A stretch of 64,000 bases of DNA from Hungatella sp. UBA3048 (GTDB taxonomy: Bacteria; Bacillota; Clostridia; Lachnospirales; Lachnospiraceae). The stretch lies in the NCBI GenBank assembly GCA_002367105.1, contig DFCS01000009.1:61881-125880 (forward strand). The letters run 5' to 3'. Shown here piece by piece: positions 1-8,548 of this stretch (positions are counted from its first letter, which is position 1; the number at the start of each line of letters is the position of its first letter). The notes beneath the pieces were generated by a model. That model saw nothing but the letters and a program-made list of their open reading frames with translations, was not told the origin of the DNA and made no database searches. The position numbers and the translations under genes were made by a program.

Positions 1-988
1 GGCAACCAATGCTTTTGGCATGGGAATCGATAAATCCAATGTACGGTTTGTTATCCATTACAATATGCCGAAGAACCTGGAATCCTATTATCAGGAGGTG
101 GGAAGGTGCTCCAGAGACGGGGAACCGGGGGAATGCATTCTCTTATACAGTGGCCAGGATGTCGTAACCAATCAGATGTTTATTGACAATAACCAGGATA
201 ATCAGGAGCTGGATTCCCTTAACCGCCAGATGGTTATGGAACGGGACCGTGAACGGCTTAAGAAGATGACCTTTTACTCCTTCACCAACGAATGCCTCAG
301 GGACTACATTCTGCGGTACTTTGGGGAGTATGGGGAGAATTACTGCGGCAATTGTTCCAACTGCTTAAGCCAGTTTGAAACAGTGGATGTGACGGATATT
401 ACAAAAGAACTGGTAGGGTGCGTAAAGGCAAGCAGGCAGAGGTATGGAACTGCGGTCATTATCGATACGGTTCATGGAGCCAATACGGCAAAGATCAGAA
501 ATTACCGAATGAATGAGAATCCTCATTATGGAAATCTGGCAAAGGTTCCTGCCTATAAGCTTCGGCAGGTGATGAATCATTTATTTTTAAACGATTGGTT
601 GGCCATAACCAATGATGAATACGCAATTGTAAAGCTGACAGTGAAATCTAAGACGGTACTGGAAGATGGTGAATCCGTGATCATGAAGATGGCTAAGGAA
701 CAGGAACCTGTGGTAAAGGTTAAGAGCGGAAAGAAGATAAAGAAATCAAGTGCATCTGCCCTGGAATTAACAGAAGGGGAGGCAGCTCTGTTTGAAACTC
801 TAAGGGCGCTTCGGATGGAAATTGCCAAAGAGGAAAAAGTACCGCCGTATATCGTATTTTCCGATAAAACCCTGGTACATATGTCCGTGAAGAAACCGAA
901 GACAAAGGAAGAGATGCTGTCAGTGTCCGGAGTCGGGGAATTTAAGTTCGAGAAATATGGGGAAAGGTTTTTAGCGATATTCTTGTAG
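1..988 (+). CDS. recQ: RecQ-family ATP-dependent DNA helicase, C-terminal part (5' end outside window)
   Basis: The gene is cut by the left edge; the frame is open from base 2. It begins in helicase motif V (ATNAFGMGIDK) and carries motif VI as QEVGRCSRDG, where most RecQ proteins have GRAGRDG. A zinc-binding segment follows (EC...CGNCSNC), then a winged-helix region, a lysine-rich linker, and a C-terminal HRDC domain over the last 70 residues. RecQ unwinds DNA 3' to 5' in recombination and fork repair. The neighbours sbcD-sbcC are also repair genes, but the 250-bp gap suggests a separate transcript. Recognition is confident; the ATPase half cannot be inspected here. Confidence 0.93.
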   Translation, partial: ATNAFGMGIDKSNVRFVIHYNMPKNLESYYQEVGRCSRDGEPGECILLYSGQDVVTNQMFIDNNQDNQELDSLNRQMVMERDRERLKKMTFYSFTNECLRDYILRYFGEYGENYCGNCSNCLSQFETVDVTDITKELVGCVKASRQRYGTAVIIDTVHGANTAKIRNYRMNENPHYGNLAKVPAYKLRQVMNHLFLNDWLAITNDEYAIVKLTVKSKTVLEDGESVIMKMAKEQEPVVKVKSGKKIKKSSASALELTEGEAALFETLRALRMEIAKEEKVPPYIVFSDKTLVHMSVKKPKTKEEMLSVSGVGEFKFEKYGERFLAIFL

Positions 989-1076
989 TTTTCTCCGTTT
1001 TCCCAAGAGTTCGCTTCCTTTCTTCCTTTCGTCGGAACTTCTGGCCTCTCCCTGTTAAGGAATTTAGAATTTAGTC

Positions 1077-1142
1077 CTGTATGAAAAGAAATTTGGCGGC
1101 AGGGAAATCCCGGTGCCTGCCTTTGCGCTGTATGAAAAGAAA
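1077..1142 (+). repeat. 15-bp direct repeat pair with hairpin between recQ and sbcD
   Basis: CTGTATGAAAAGAAA occurs at 1077-1091 and again at 1128-1142. Between them a GGCAGG/CCTGCC hairpin (1098-1121) encloses GGGAAATCCC. It may act as the recQ terminator, though only three T residues follow. No coding function is seen. Confidence 0.5.
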
Positions 1143-1182
1143 CACCTGGTAAACATTTAAGATAAAATATGCCTGGAAGGAA

Positions 1183-1235
1183 ATACCCTGTGGGGATACC
1201 CGAATGCCCCAAAACTACGGGCAGGAAAGAGGAAA
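1183..1235 (+). repeat. Copy of a dispersed intergenic element that supplies the sbcD ribosome site
   Basis: A short CCCTGTGGGGATACCC hairpin is followed by ATGCCCCAAAACTACGGGCA and a purine-rich AGGAAAGAGG. The same order of parts occurs upstream of the LysR gene at 17982-18034: CCCTTCGGGTATACC, then ATGCCCAAAAAGCGTAGGCA, then GAGGAAAGGAG. The resemblance was judged by eye. Confidence 0.45.
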
Positions 1236-1236
1236 T

Positions 1237-2406
1237 ATGAAGATTTTTCATTTATCTGATTTGCATATCGGAAAACAGTTAAACGGCTACAGTTTAAAAG
1301 AAAACCAGGAAGCGGTCCTAAATCAGATTGTGGATTATGCAGCGGCCCAGCATCCGGATGTTGTCCTGATCTGCGGCGATATCTATGATAAAACGGCTCC
1401 TTCCGGTGAGGCCTATACCATGTTTGGCAACTTCCTGGAAGCCCTTTCCGGAATAAAGCCTGAAATCGCGGTCCTGATTATCGCAGGAAACCATGATTCA
1501 CCGGAACGTCTGTCCTATGCCTCAGCCTTTCTGGAACGGCACCGCATTCATTTGTCCGTGTTTCCTCCCAGGAGTCAGGAGGAGTACTTAAAAAAGGTGG
1601 TATTACGGGATGAAAATGGCCCGGTGAATTTCTACTTGCTGCCCTTTTTAAAACCAGGATATGTCAGGCAGCTTTTTCCTGACAATCAGCCGGATGGATA
1701 CGAAAGTGCCATAAGAGCTGTTCTGGAGAGAGAAACCATTGATGCCGGAGAGCGGAACATCCTTTTATCCCATCAATTTTACGCAGCAGGCAATAAAGAC
1801 CCGGAAACCTGCGAGTCGGAGCAGGCGGTCATCATGGCAGGCGGCTTGGACCGGGTAGATGCTTCTGTTCTTTCTGACTTTGATTACATAGCTCTGGGAC
1901 ATCTCCACGGTGCCCAAAAGGTAGGCAAGACTTCAATTCGATACTGCGGAACGCCCTATAAATATTCCGTCAGTGAAGAAAACCATAAAAAATCAGTCAC
2001 TGTGGTGAATATAGGAAAAAAGGGAGAGGAACCGGAGCTTGAATTTCTTCCGCTCAATGGAATCCAGGATGTGAGGCGGGAAAGAGGAGCCTTATCTGAA
2101 ATCCTTAAAAGGGCCACAGAAGAAAACCGCCATGATTATGTCAGTGTCACGCTCACCGATGAAGAGGAGCCTTACCGGGTCAGAGAACGGTTAGAAGAGG
2201 TGTTCGATCATTTGCTGGAGCTTCGGGTGGACAATGAGCGAACCAGGCAAAAGCGTCTGGAAGAGGGAGAGACCGTGCCGGTTCTTAAACCTTTGGCGGC
2301 ATTCCGGCAGTTTTTCAAGGCGGTAAGAGGGGAAGAGATGACAATGGAAGAAGAACAGGCCATGGAGCGGATCGTACAGGAAGCAAAGGAGGAAGAGGGA
2401 TTATGA
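1237..2406 (+). CDS. sbcD: Nuclease SbcCD subunit D (Mre11-type exonuclease)
   Basis: SbcD is the manganese-dependent nuclease subunit of the SbcCD complex, which opens hairpins and trims protein-blocked DNA ends. The protein starts with the metallophosphoesterase motif MKIFHLSDLHIGK; GDIYD, AGNHDSPERL, HQF and GHLHG metal-binding motifs follow in order. A start at 1204 is possible, but the SD AGGAAAGAGG sits just before ATG 1237 and the family begins at MKIFHLSD. The stop overlaps the sbcC start by 4 nt (ATGA), the usual coupled arrangement. Length (389 aa) is normal. Confidence 0.95.
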   Translation: MKIFHLSDLHIGKQLNGYSLKENQEAVLNQIVDYAAAQHPDVVLICGDIYDKTAPSGEAYTMFGNFLEALSGIKPEIAVLIIAGNHDSPERLSYASAFLERHRIHLSVFPPRSQEEYLKKVVLRDENGPVNFYLLPFLKPGYVRQLFPDNQPDGYESAIRAVLERETIDAGERNILLSHQFYAAGNKDPETCESEQAVIMAGGLDRVDASVLSDFDYIALGHLHGAQKVGKTSIRYCGTPYKYSVSEENHKKSVTVVNIGKKGEEPELEFLPLNGIQDVRRERGALSEILKRATEENRHDYVSVTLTDEEEPYRVRERLEEVFDHLLELRVDNERTRQKRLEEGETVPVLKPLAAFRQFFKAVRGEEMTMEEEQAMERIVQEAKEEEGL

Positions 2407-5400
2407 AGCCATTGCAGTTGACCATGTCCGCTTTTGGTTCCTATGGAGGAAAGGAAACCGTGGATTTTGAGAAAATCGGACACGGTATTTTCCTTATAAC
2501 AGGAGATACGGGAGCAGGAAAGACCACTATTTTTGATGCCGTATCATTTGCCCTGTACGGGGAAACCAGCGGACAGAAGCGGGAGCCTTCCATGATGCGC
2601 AGCCAGTATGCGGCAGAAGACCAGGAAACTTATGTTTCCCTGAAATTTTCGGAAGGGGGTGAGAGGTATGAAATTACTAGAAGCCCTTCCTATACAAGGA
2701 TCAGCAAAAGAAAAAATAAAAATGGAGAGTATCCTGCAGTACCCGTCCCGGCAAAAGCCTCCCTCCTCTTGCCTGATGGATCGGAGTACCCAGGCAACCT
2801 TCGGGATATCAATCAGAAAATCCAGGAAATTGTAGGTGTGGACTTAAACCAGTTCTCGCAAATCGCCATGATTGCCCAGGGAGATTATTTAAGACTTCTT
2901 CATGCATCTTCCAGAGAACGGAAAGAGATATTTTCCAGGATCTTTAACACGGGGATTTACAGCCGTATCCAAATGAAATTAAAAGAGCGGAACACTCTTT
3001 TTTATGACAGCCTGGAGAACAACCGCAGGTTATGCTTTCATGAACTGGAAAATGTAATGCTTTTGGATGAAAGCACTTATCAGGAACCATGGCGGGAGCT
3101 TTTGGATTTTAAGGAAACAAGAACAGAGGAGATCCAGAATCTTTTAGGCTCCATTCTGGCAGAGATAAAGGAAAAAGAACTGGAGCTTTGTGAAGAACGG
3201 GATCAAAGGGAAAAGCTTCTTTCTGAAGTGGAAGGGCAGTTAAGCCGGGCTCAGGAGGTGAACCGTCTCTTTGACGGCCTTATGCAGGCAAAGGCCAGGC
3301 TGGATATTCTGGAAGGCCAGAAGGAACAATGGCTTGAGATTGAAGAGCAATTAAAGGAAGCCGTCCGGGCAGAAAAGGCGAAAGGTCCGGAGAACCAGTT
3401 CTTAGATAAAAAGAGAGAATATGAGACAGCCATAAAGAGGGCCGAACAGCTTAAAAAGAAATTGGAGGAAATAACCCTTGCCCTTGCATCTGCGGAAAAG
3501 GAGGCAAAGGAAAGCAGGGAGGCCTCCCAGGAAGAAGTACCCAGGCTGTCAGTTTTCATCGAACGGTTAAATGAGGCCATGCCTCGCTATGGCAGTTTGA
3601 AAACCATGGAGAGGGCTTCCCTTGATAAGAAAAGAGAGGAAGAGGAGGCTGGACAGTACTTTTATAGAATCGAAGCCGAACTGATCCGGTTAAAGGAACG
3701 CCTGACTGCAAACGAAGCAAGGCAGGAAAAGCTGGAAGAAGGGGCAAGGAGTCTGCCGGAAATCAGACAGAGAAAAACTGTGCTCCTGGAGCGGCGGCAG
3801 GCCATGGAAGACCTTGAGAAAGCGGCTAAGGCAGGGGAGGCGGCAGACTTAAAACGAGAGGAATACCAGGAAGCGGTCATATGCGCCCAGAAAGATTACG
3901 AACAGGCGGAAGTGCACTATAATGACAGGTTCCGTGAGTTTCTGGCACTGCAGGCTGGAATTATGGCTAAGGAGCTGGCAGATGGAGCTCCCTGTCCTGT
4001 CTGCGGTTCCAGCCACCATCCTCTGAAGGCGGAGCTGATCGAGGGGGCTGTCACCCAGGAAGAAGTGGAGCAGGCAAAGAAAACCAGAAATCAGGCAGAG
4101 GAACGGCGTTCCCAGGCCGTTCAGACTGCCGTCAGGGCCTTGGAGGTCTGCCGTCACCTAAAGGAACTGTTAGAGGGTGAGGAAGAAAAATGGTTTGGGA
4201 CTTCTTTCCCTCAGGACCAGCTTCATGTTCGTCTGAATGACGAGAGAGAACGGGCCGGCATGCTTTTGCGGGAAGTGGAAAAGGAAGAGCAGGAGGCTTT
4301 GGAGTCAGACCGTCTTCTTAAGAAGCTTCTGGAAGAAAGAAAAACGGACCGGGGGAGACTTTCGGAACTGGAACTTAAAAAAGAAGAGACCATGAAGATC
4401 TGGCAGCAGAAACAGCTGGACAGGGCAGCCGCTGTCGCAGAGGCGGATCATGTAAAGAAACTTCTGCCATACCCTGAGGAAAAGGAAGCCGTGGGGAAAC
4501 TGGCGGGCTTCAAAAAAAGGAAGGAAGATCTATTAAGAGCAGAGGAGCAGGCGGATAAACGATTCCAGTATATCTTAGTGAAAGAAAAGGAGGGGAAAGG
4601 CCGTCTGGCCTCGGAAGAGGAAAACAAAGAGGCTCGAAGGCTTGCACTTGGGCAGGCAGATGCTTCTTTTCAATCTGCATTGGCGGAGCTTGGATTTTTA
4701 AAAGAAGAGGATTACCACAGGGCAAAGCAGGCACCGGAACTTGTAAGGCAGTGGGAGCAGGATACAGGGAATTATGAAAAGGAGCTGTTAAAGGCCCGCA
4801 CCGTTTACAGCCAGTTTAAGGAGCAGACAAAGGGGCGTGAAAGGATAGAAACGGAACAATGGAAAGGACAGGCAGAAGCTCTTAAGGAGGAACAGAAACA
4901 GCTGCAGACCAGGGAAGCAAGGGTCACGGCCATTGGCAGCAGGGCTCTTCAGGCTGCCCAAAATCTGGAGAGGCTGTGGAAGGAGAGAGAGCTGCTGGAA
5001 GAGAAATACCGTCTGTATCACACCCTGTTTCAGACGGCCAACGGGAAAATGGCAGGCTCCGTCAGCCTGGACTTTCAGACCTATGTCCAAAGGCAGTACT
5101 TTAACCAGATGATCCATGCGGCCAACAAACGGCTTGATGTTATGACGGACGGCCAGTTCCTGCTTCAGTGCAGGGATTTGGAGACCCTTGGAAAGCAGGG
5201 GGAGGTAGGTCTGGATTTGGATGTATACAGCATGGCAACGGATAAGGTACGGGATGTAAAAACCCTTTCCGGCGGAGAATCCTTTATGGCAGCTCTTGCC
5301 ATGGCTCTTGGAATGACGGATATCATCCAGCACACGGCAGGGAATGTGAGTATGGATGCTCTTTTTATTGACGAAGGCTTTGGTTCCCTGGATGAGGAAT

Positions 5401-5576
5401 CCCGGCTTAAGGCAGTCCGCATCCTTCAGGAGCTGGCCGGGGGACACAGGCTGATCGGGATTGTTTCCCATGTGACGGAATTAAAGGAACAGATCGGAAA
5501 GAAGCTTCTGGTGAAAAAAACAGAAAAAGGAAGCAGGATTTTGTGGGACTTAGATGTCCTTCCTGATGGCGTATAA
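2403..5576 (+). CDS. sbcC: Nuclease SbcCD subunit C (Rad50-type SMC ATPase)
   Basis: This 1057-residue SMC-like ATPase partners SbcD. Walker A is GDTGAGKTT near residue 38. Long coiled coils rich in Glu, Lys and Arg run from about residue 190 to 880, broken by the zinc-hook CPVCGSSHHP near residue 532, through which two SbcC molecules dimerise. The C-terminal lobe has the ABC signature TLSGGESF, Walker B as ALFIDEGFGSLD and a switch histidine in GIVSHV. Translation is probably coupled to sbcD. All key motifs are intact. Confidence 0.96.
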   Translation: MKPLQLTMSAFGSYGGKETVDFEKIGHGIFLITGDTGAGKTTIFDAVSFALYGETSGQKREPSMMRSQYAAEDQETYVSLKFSEGGERYEITRSPSYTRISKRKNKNGEYPAVPVPAKASLLLPDGSEYPGNLRDINQKIQEIVGVDLNQFSQIAMIAQGDYLRLLHASSRERKEIFSRIFNTGIYSRIQMKLKERNTLFYDSLENNRRLCFHELENVMLLDESTYQEPWRELLDFKETRTEEIQNLLGSILAEIKEKELELCEERDQREKLLSEVEGQLSRAQEVNRLFDGLMQAKARLDILEGQKEQWLEIEEQLKEAVRAEKAKGPENQFLDKKREYETAIKRAEQLKKKLEEITLALASAEKEAKESREASQEEVPRLSVFIERLNEAMPRYGSLKTMERASLDKKREEEEAGQYFYRIEAELIRLKERLTANEARQEKLEEGARSLPEIRQRKTVLLERRQAMEDLEKAAKAGEAADLKREEYQEAVICAQKDYEQAEVHYNDRFREFLALQAGIMAKELADGAPCPVCGSSHHPLKAELIEGAVTQEEVEQAKKTRNQAEERRSQAVQTAVRALEVCRHLKELLEGEEEKWFGTSFPQDQLHVRLNDERERAGMLLREVEKEEQEALESDRLLKKLLEERKTDRGRLSELELKKEETMKIWQQKQLDRAAAVAEADHVKKLLPYPEEKEAVGKLAGFKKRKEDLLRAEEQADKRFQYILVKEKEGKGRLASEEENKEARRLALGQADASFQSALAELGFLKEEDYHRAKQAPELVRQWEQDTGNYEKELLKARTVYSQFKEQTKGRERIETEQWKGQAEALKEEQKQLQTREARVTAIGSRALQAAQNLERLWKERELLEEKYRLYHTLFQTANGKMAGSVSLDFQTYVQRQYFNQMIHAANKRLDVMTDGQFLLQCRDLETLGKQGEVGLDLDVYSMATDKVRDVKTLSGGESFMAALAMALGMTDIIQHTAGNVSMDALFIDEGFGSLDEESRLKAVRILQELAGGHRLIGIVSHVTELKEQIGKKLLVKKTEKGSRILWDLDVLPDGV

Positions 5577-5621
5577 CAGGAGACAGGAGAAAATCCGGTG
5601 TTTTTTCGGTGAGATAAAAAC

Positions 5622-5649
5622 TTGACAACAGAGAAGAAACCTGTATAAT
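5622..5649 (+). promoter_or_regulatory. Sigma-A promoter of the fluoride riboswitch transcript
   Basis: The -35 box TTGACA (5622-5627) is a consensus match. A 16-nt spacer precedes the -10 box TATAAT (5644-5649), also consensus. Transcription would start about 10 nt before the riboswitch aptamer. Confidence 0.85.
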
Positions 5650-5658
5650 AATTTTGAA

Positions 5659-5717
5659 ACGGGAATGAAGCGCTCCCATGATAGGATTATCAAAACCGCA
5701 ATTTGCTGATGGCTTCT
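5659..5717 (+). promoter_or_regulatory. Fluoride riboswitch (crcB motif)
   Basis: The element reads ACGGGAATGAAGCGCTCCC, a small TGATA/TATCA hairpin, then AAAACCGC, a short loop and GCTGATGGCTTCTG. This matches the crcB layout: GG-N2-ATG stem closed by CTCCC, the AACCGC strand, and the GCTGATG-type 3' strand of the pseudoknot. The 3' strand also forms the first arm of the terminator at 5705-5757. Fluoride binding should therefore block termination, making an ON switch. The downstream gene is a fluoride-type CLC transporter, which fits the function. Confidence 0.86.
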
Positions 5718-5757
5718 GTATATTTTGACTGAATATGCAGAAGGTATCAGCTTTTTT
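5705..5757 (+). terminator. Terminator / expression platform of the fluoride riboswitch
   Basis: GCTGATGGCTTCTG pairs with CAGAAGGTATCAGC with few mismatches, and a T6 run follows. The left arm is shared with the aptamer, so the two folds exclude each other. Confidence 0.85.
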
Positions 5758-5846
5758 AATTGTCAGGGTTTGATTGTTTTTAAAAATGCAAGAATATAAA
5801 TGACAGGACCTTTTATAAGTGGCCGGTTTCAGGGAGGAATTGTTTG

Positions 5847-7073
5847 ATGCTGGAAAAAAAACTGAAAAAGTACAGGGAATTGATGATCTTAGGAATTGGC
5901 GGAGTGGTAATCGGTGCAGCAGTGGGGATACTGGATACAGGATTTGGAAGGGTTTTACTATTTGTAACAGAATTACGGGAAGAATACTTTATTCCCCTGA
6001 TCCTTTTTCTTCCTGCCGCAGGAGCATTGGCAGTCTGGCTGTATCACTGGGATGAAGGAAAGTGCGTTAAGGGAATGGGATTAATTTTCCAGGTTGGTCA
6101 TGGAGAAGAAGACAGGATTCCTTTGAGGCTGATCCCGCTAACGGTTTTAAGCACCTGGATTACCCATTTATTTGGGGGAAGTGCCGGAAGGGAAGGGGTT
6201 GCCGTACAGATAGGAGCTACCCTATCACACTGGGTCGGCCTTAAAATAAAAGTGAAGAACAACTCCAAAATCTTCCTGGTAACAGGTATGGCAGCTGGAT
6301 TTTCCGGCTTATTTGGAACGCCTGTTGCAGCCTGCTTTTTTGCATTAGAGGTTTTAACGGCAGGAACCCTGGAGTATTCTGCCCTGTTTCCGGCCATTGC
6401 CGCCTCTTTTACAGCAAGCACGGTTTCAAAAGCCCTGGGTTTGGAAAATTTTCATTATGCCCTGAATTCAAAAATTCAGATAGACGTTTTATTTGCAGTG
6501 AAATTAATGGTGTTGGGAGCTTTGTTTGGTCTGGTAGGTTCCCTGTTTGCTTACGGTCTGGTTTCCATGAAAAATAAGCTTGGGAAAACTTTTCATGATC
6601 CGGCTGGAAAAATAACCATTGTAAGTATCTTCCTGGCTATATTGTTTATTCTATTGGGAATGGGAAGATATTCCGGTCTGGGAACGAATTTGATTTCAGC
6701 CGGTTTTCATGGCGGCCGTATCTATGGCTGGGATTGGGTTTTAAAACTTGTTCTGACTATTATAACGATTGCAGCAGGGTTTCAGGGGGGAGAAGTTACT
6801 CCTCTGTTTGCAATCGGTACAAGCCTTGGAGCTGCAGTTGCAGGATTCCTTGGATTACCCCTGGACTTTGTTGCCGCAATGGGATATGCGGCGGTTTTCG
6901 GCAGTGCCACAAATACTCTTTTAGCGCCTGTTTTTATAGGAGCCGAGGTTTTCGGCTATTCTTATCTGCCATATTTTTTTGTAGTCTGCAGCTTTGCATA
7001 TCTATTTAATGGAGACAGATCCATATATACAGCTCAAAAGAAATTAAATAACTTAAAATTTTTTGAAAAATAA
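5847..7073 (+). CDS. CLC-F type fluoride/proton antiporter
   Basis: This 408-residue polytopic membrane protein belongs to the CLC family. The gating-glutamate motif is GGSAGREGVAVQ (about residue 112), as in the fluoride-specific branch, where chloride CLCs have GREGP. A second pore motif, GLFGTPVAACFFALE, follows. The protein is expected to export fluoride in exchange for protons. ATG 5847 is used because GGGAGG lies 8 nt upstream; a TTG one codon earlier is less likely. The upstream fluoride riboswitch supports fluoride rather than chloride. No crcB/fluc gene is visible nearby. Confidence 0.88.
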   Translation: MLEKKLKKYRELMILGIGGVVIGAAVGILDTGFGRVLLFVTELREEYFIPLILFLPAAGALAVWLYHWDEGKCVKGMGLIFQVGHGEEDRIPLRLIPLTVLSTWITHLFGGSAGREGVAVQIGATLSHWVGLKIKVKNNSKIFLVTGMAAGFSGLFGTPVAACFFALEVLTAGTLEYSALFPAIAASFTASTVSKALGLENFHYALNSKIQIDVLFAVKLMVLGALFGLVGSLFAYGLVSMKNKLGKTFHDPAGKITIVSIFLAILFILLGMGRYSGLGTNLISAGFHGGRIYGWDWVLKLVLTIITIAAGFQGGEVTPLFAIGTSLGAAVAGFLGLPLDFVAAMGYAAVFGSATNTLLAPVFIGAEVFGYSYLPYFFVVCSFAYLFNGDRSIYTAQKKLNNLKFFEK

Positions 7074-7152
7074 ATCAATGGATGAAACGGATATTTTGCT
7101 CTATAATGAATAGAGCCACGAAACAAGATTAACATACAGAAAGGAAGATACC

Positions 7153-7773
7153 ATGTTAAACTGCGAAAGAACCAGTGTTATGAACATAGAAAATGCCATT
7201 CGGGGTGCAAGAAATCCCATGAATAGCTGGGACCGGATGGACAGCGGATATAATGAGAAGGGAGAATACATCCTTGGACCCAATGATCTCGGCCTTGCAA
7301 AGCGGCTGAGAAAAGCAGGAAGCGACCACCGCAAATACATCCGCCAGATCCTGGTATCTGTGGATATTACGGCGCCGATTTACTGGTGGAAAGAATACGA
7401 TACCTACAAAGTGGCTACTGTGGCCAATTCCACCAGCACCATGCATAAAATTCACAGCAAGCCATTTGAACTGGAAGACTTCAGCCATGACCATATGACG
7501 GAAGGAACCCTGGCCTTTATGGAAACTGTGGTGGCTGAAATGGAAAAGATACGTCTCCGCTACATAGAGAATAAAAATAAAGAGGACTGGTATGATCTGA
7601 TCCAGCTCCTTCCATCCGGCTATAACCAGATGAGGACATGCACTTTAAATTATGAAACCCTGATCAACATCTACTTTGCAAGGCGCAGCCACAAGCTGGA
7701 AGAATGGCATGACTTCTGCCGGTGGATCGAAACACTTCCTTATGCAAAAGAACTGATCATTGGTGAAGAATAA
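7153..7773 (+). CDS. Divergent ThyX-family (FAD-dependent thymidylate synthase-like) protein
   Basis: The 206-residue protein aligns by eye with ThyX. Residues 70-100 (VDITAPIYWWKEYDTYKVAT then NSTSTMH) match the substrate-binding region, and LLPSGYNQMRTCTLNYETL plus RRSHKLEEW match the C-terminal helix block. The canonical RHR signature (RHRxxSxNExSxR) is absent: EYDTYKVATVANSTS stands in its place. Whether it makes dTMP is therefore uncertain. The folA gene starts 22 nt later, which supports a nucleotide/folate role: ThyX yields tetrahydrofolate, while ThyA-type enzymes consume it via DHFR. The SD is AAGGAAG. Confidence 0.7.
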   Translation: MLNCERTSVMNIENAIRGARNPMNSWDRMDSGYNEKGEYILGPNDLGLAKRLRKAGSDHRKYIRQILVSVDITAPIYWWKEYDTYKVATVANSTSTMHKIHSKPFELEDFSHDHMTEGTLAFMETVVAEMEKIRLRYIENKNKEDWYDLIQLLPSGYNQMRTCTLNYETLINIYFARRSHKLEEWHDFCRWIETLPYAKELIIGEE

Positions 7774-7794
7774 AGGAAAAGGAGGGGTTGACCT

Positions 7795-8286
7795 ATGAAT
7801 ATCATTGTTGCAGTGGATAAAAACTGGTCCATCGGCAATCAGGGCCAGCTTCTTGTTTCTATCCCAGAGGATAAGAAGCTGTTCCGGGAGGAAACCATGG
7901 GGAAGGTGATCGTCATGGGACGAAAGACTCTTGAGAGCCTTCCTGGAAAGCAGCCGCTCTATGGAAGAACCAACATTGTATTGACCAGGGATCCGGCTTA
8001 CAAAGTAAAGGGAGCGGTCGTCTGCCACAGCCTCACAGAGGCCCTTAAAGAGCTTGGCAGTTATCCTGAGGAGGATTGCTTTATCATAGGCGGGCAAAGC
8101 ATTTACGAACAGTTTTTCCCATATTGTAATACGGCCCATGTGACTTATATTGACTATATGTACAGTGCCGATACACATTTCCCAAATTTAGACCAGGATC
8201 CGACATGGGAAATGGCGGCGGAAAGCGATGAACAGACTTATTTTGATTTATGCTATACATTCCGCATGTATCAGAGGAACGGTTAA
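7795..8286 (+). CDS. folA: Dihydrofolate reductase
   Basis: This 163-residue protein reduces dihydrofolate with NADPH. It has the N-terminal IIVAVDKNWSIGNQGQLL, the VIVMGRKTLESLPG nucleotide-binding motif, and CFIIGGQSIYEQFFPYCN, all typical. The proline and catalytic acid region reads SIPEDKKLFREETMGK. AGGAGG lies 10 nt before ATG. It is probably co-transcribed with the ThyX-like gene just upstream. Confidence 0.95.
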   Translation: MNIIVAVDKNWSIGNQGQLLVSIPEDKKLFREETMGKVIVMGRKTLESLPGKQPLYGRTNIVLTRDPAYKVKGAVVCHSLTEALKELGSYPEEDCFIIGGQSIYEQFFPYCNTAHVTYIDYMYSADTHFPNLDQDPTWEMAAESDEQTYFDLCYTFRMYQRNG

Positions 8287-8314
8287 GATGCAGGTACTTT
8301 TCGGCCTTTCACCT

Positions 8315-8354
8315 GTGAAGCAACTGGATATACAAGCATATCCAGTTGCTTCAC
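8315..8354 (+). repeat. Perfect 17-bp inverted repeat after folA
   Basis: GTGAAGCAACTGGATAT (8315-8331) is followed by the loop ACAAGC and its exact complement (8338-8354). There is no T run on either side, so it is not a clear intrinsic terminator, although position after folA suggests transcript end or stabilisation. Confidence 0.6.
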
Positions 8355-8548
8355 CAGGATACAAATCTGTTAGATTATAGGCAAAATTCGACTGAATCTA
8401 TAAATTTTTATTGATATTTTTTTTAATAAATGTTGTCAGTGCCATTTAAAAATGGTAATATGGTACGAGTACTATTTCGCCTGATTGTTGGGGAAGGCCA
8501 TCAGGAAAGGTGTACAGGTATATTCACGAAGACATTAGGAGGATGAAG

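Noticed and set aside
577..1251. Long minus-strand frame over the end of recQ
   Set aside because: It is antisense to the HRDC coding region, has no ribosome site, and reads as low-complexity Ser/Phe-rich protein.
4788..5471. 227-codon minus-strand frame inside sbcC
   Set aside because: It is a shadow of the SbcC C-terminal ATPase lobe, whose motifs are intact on the plus strand.
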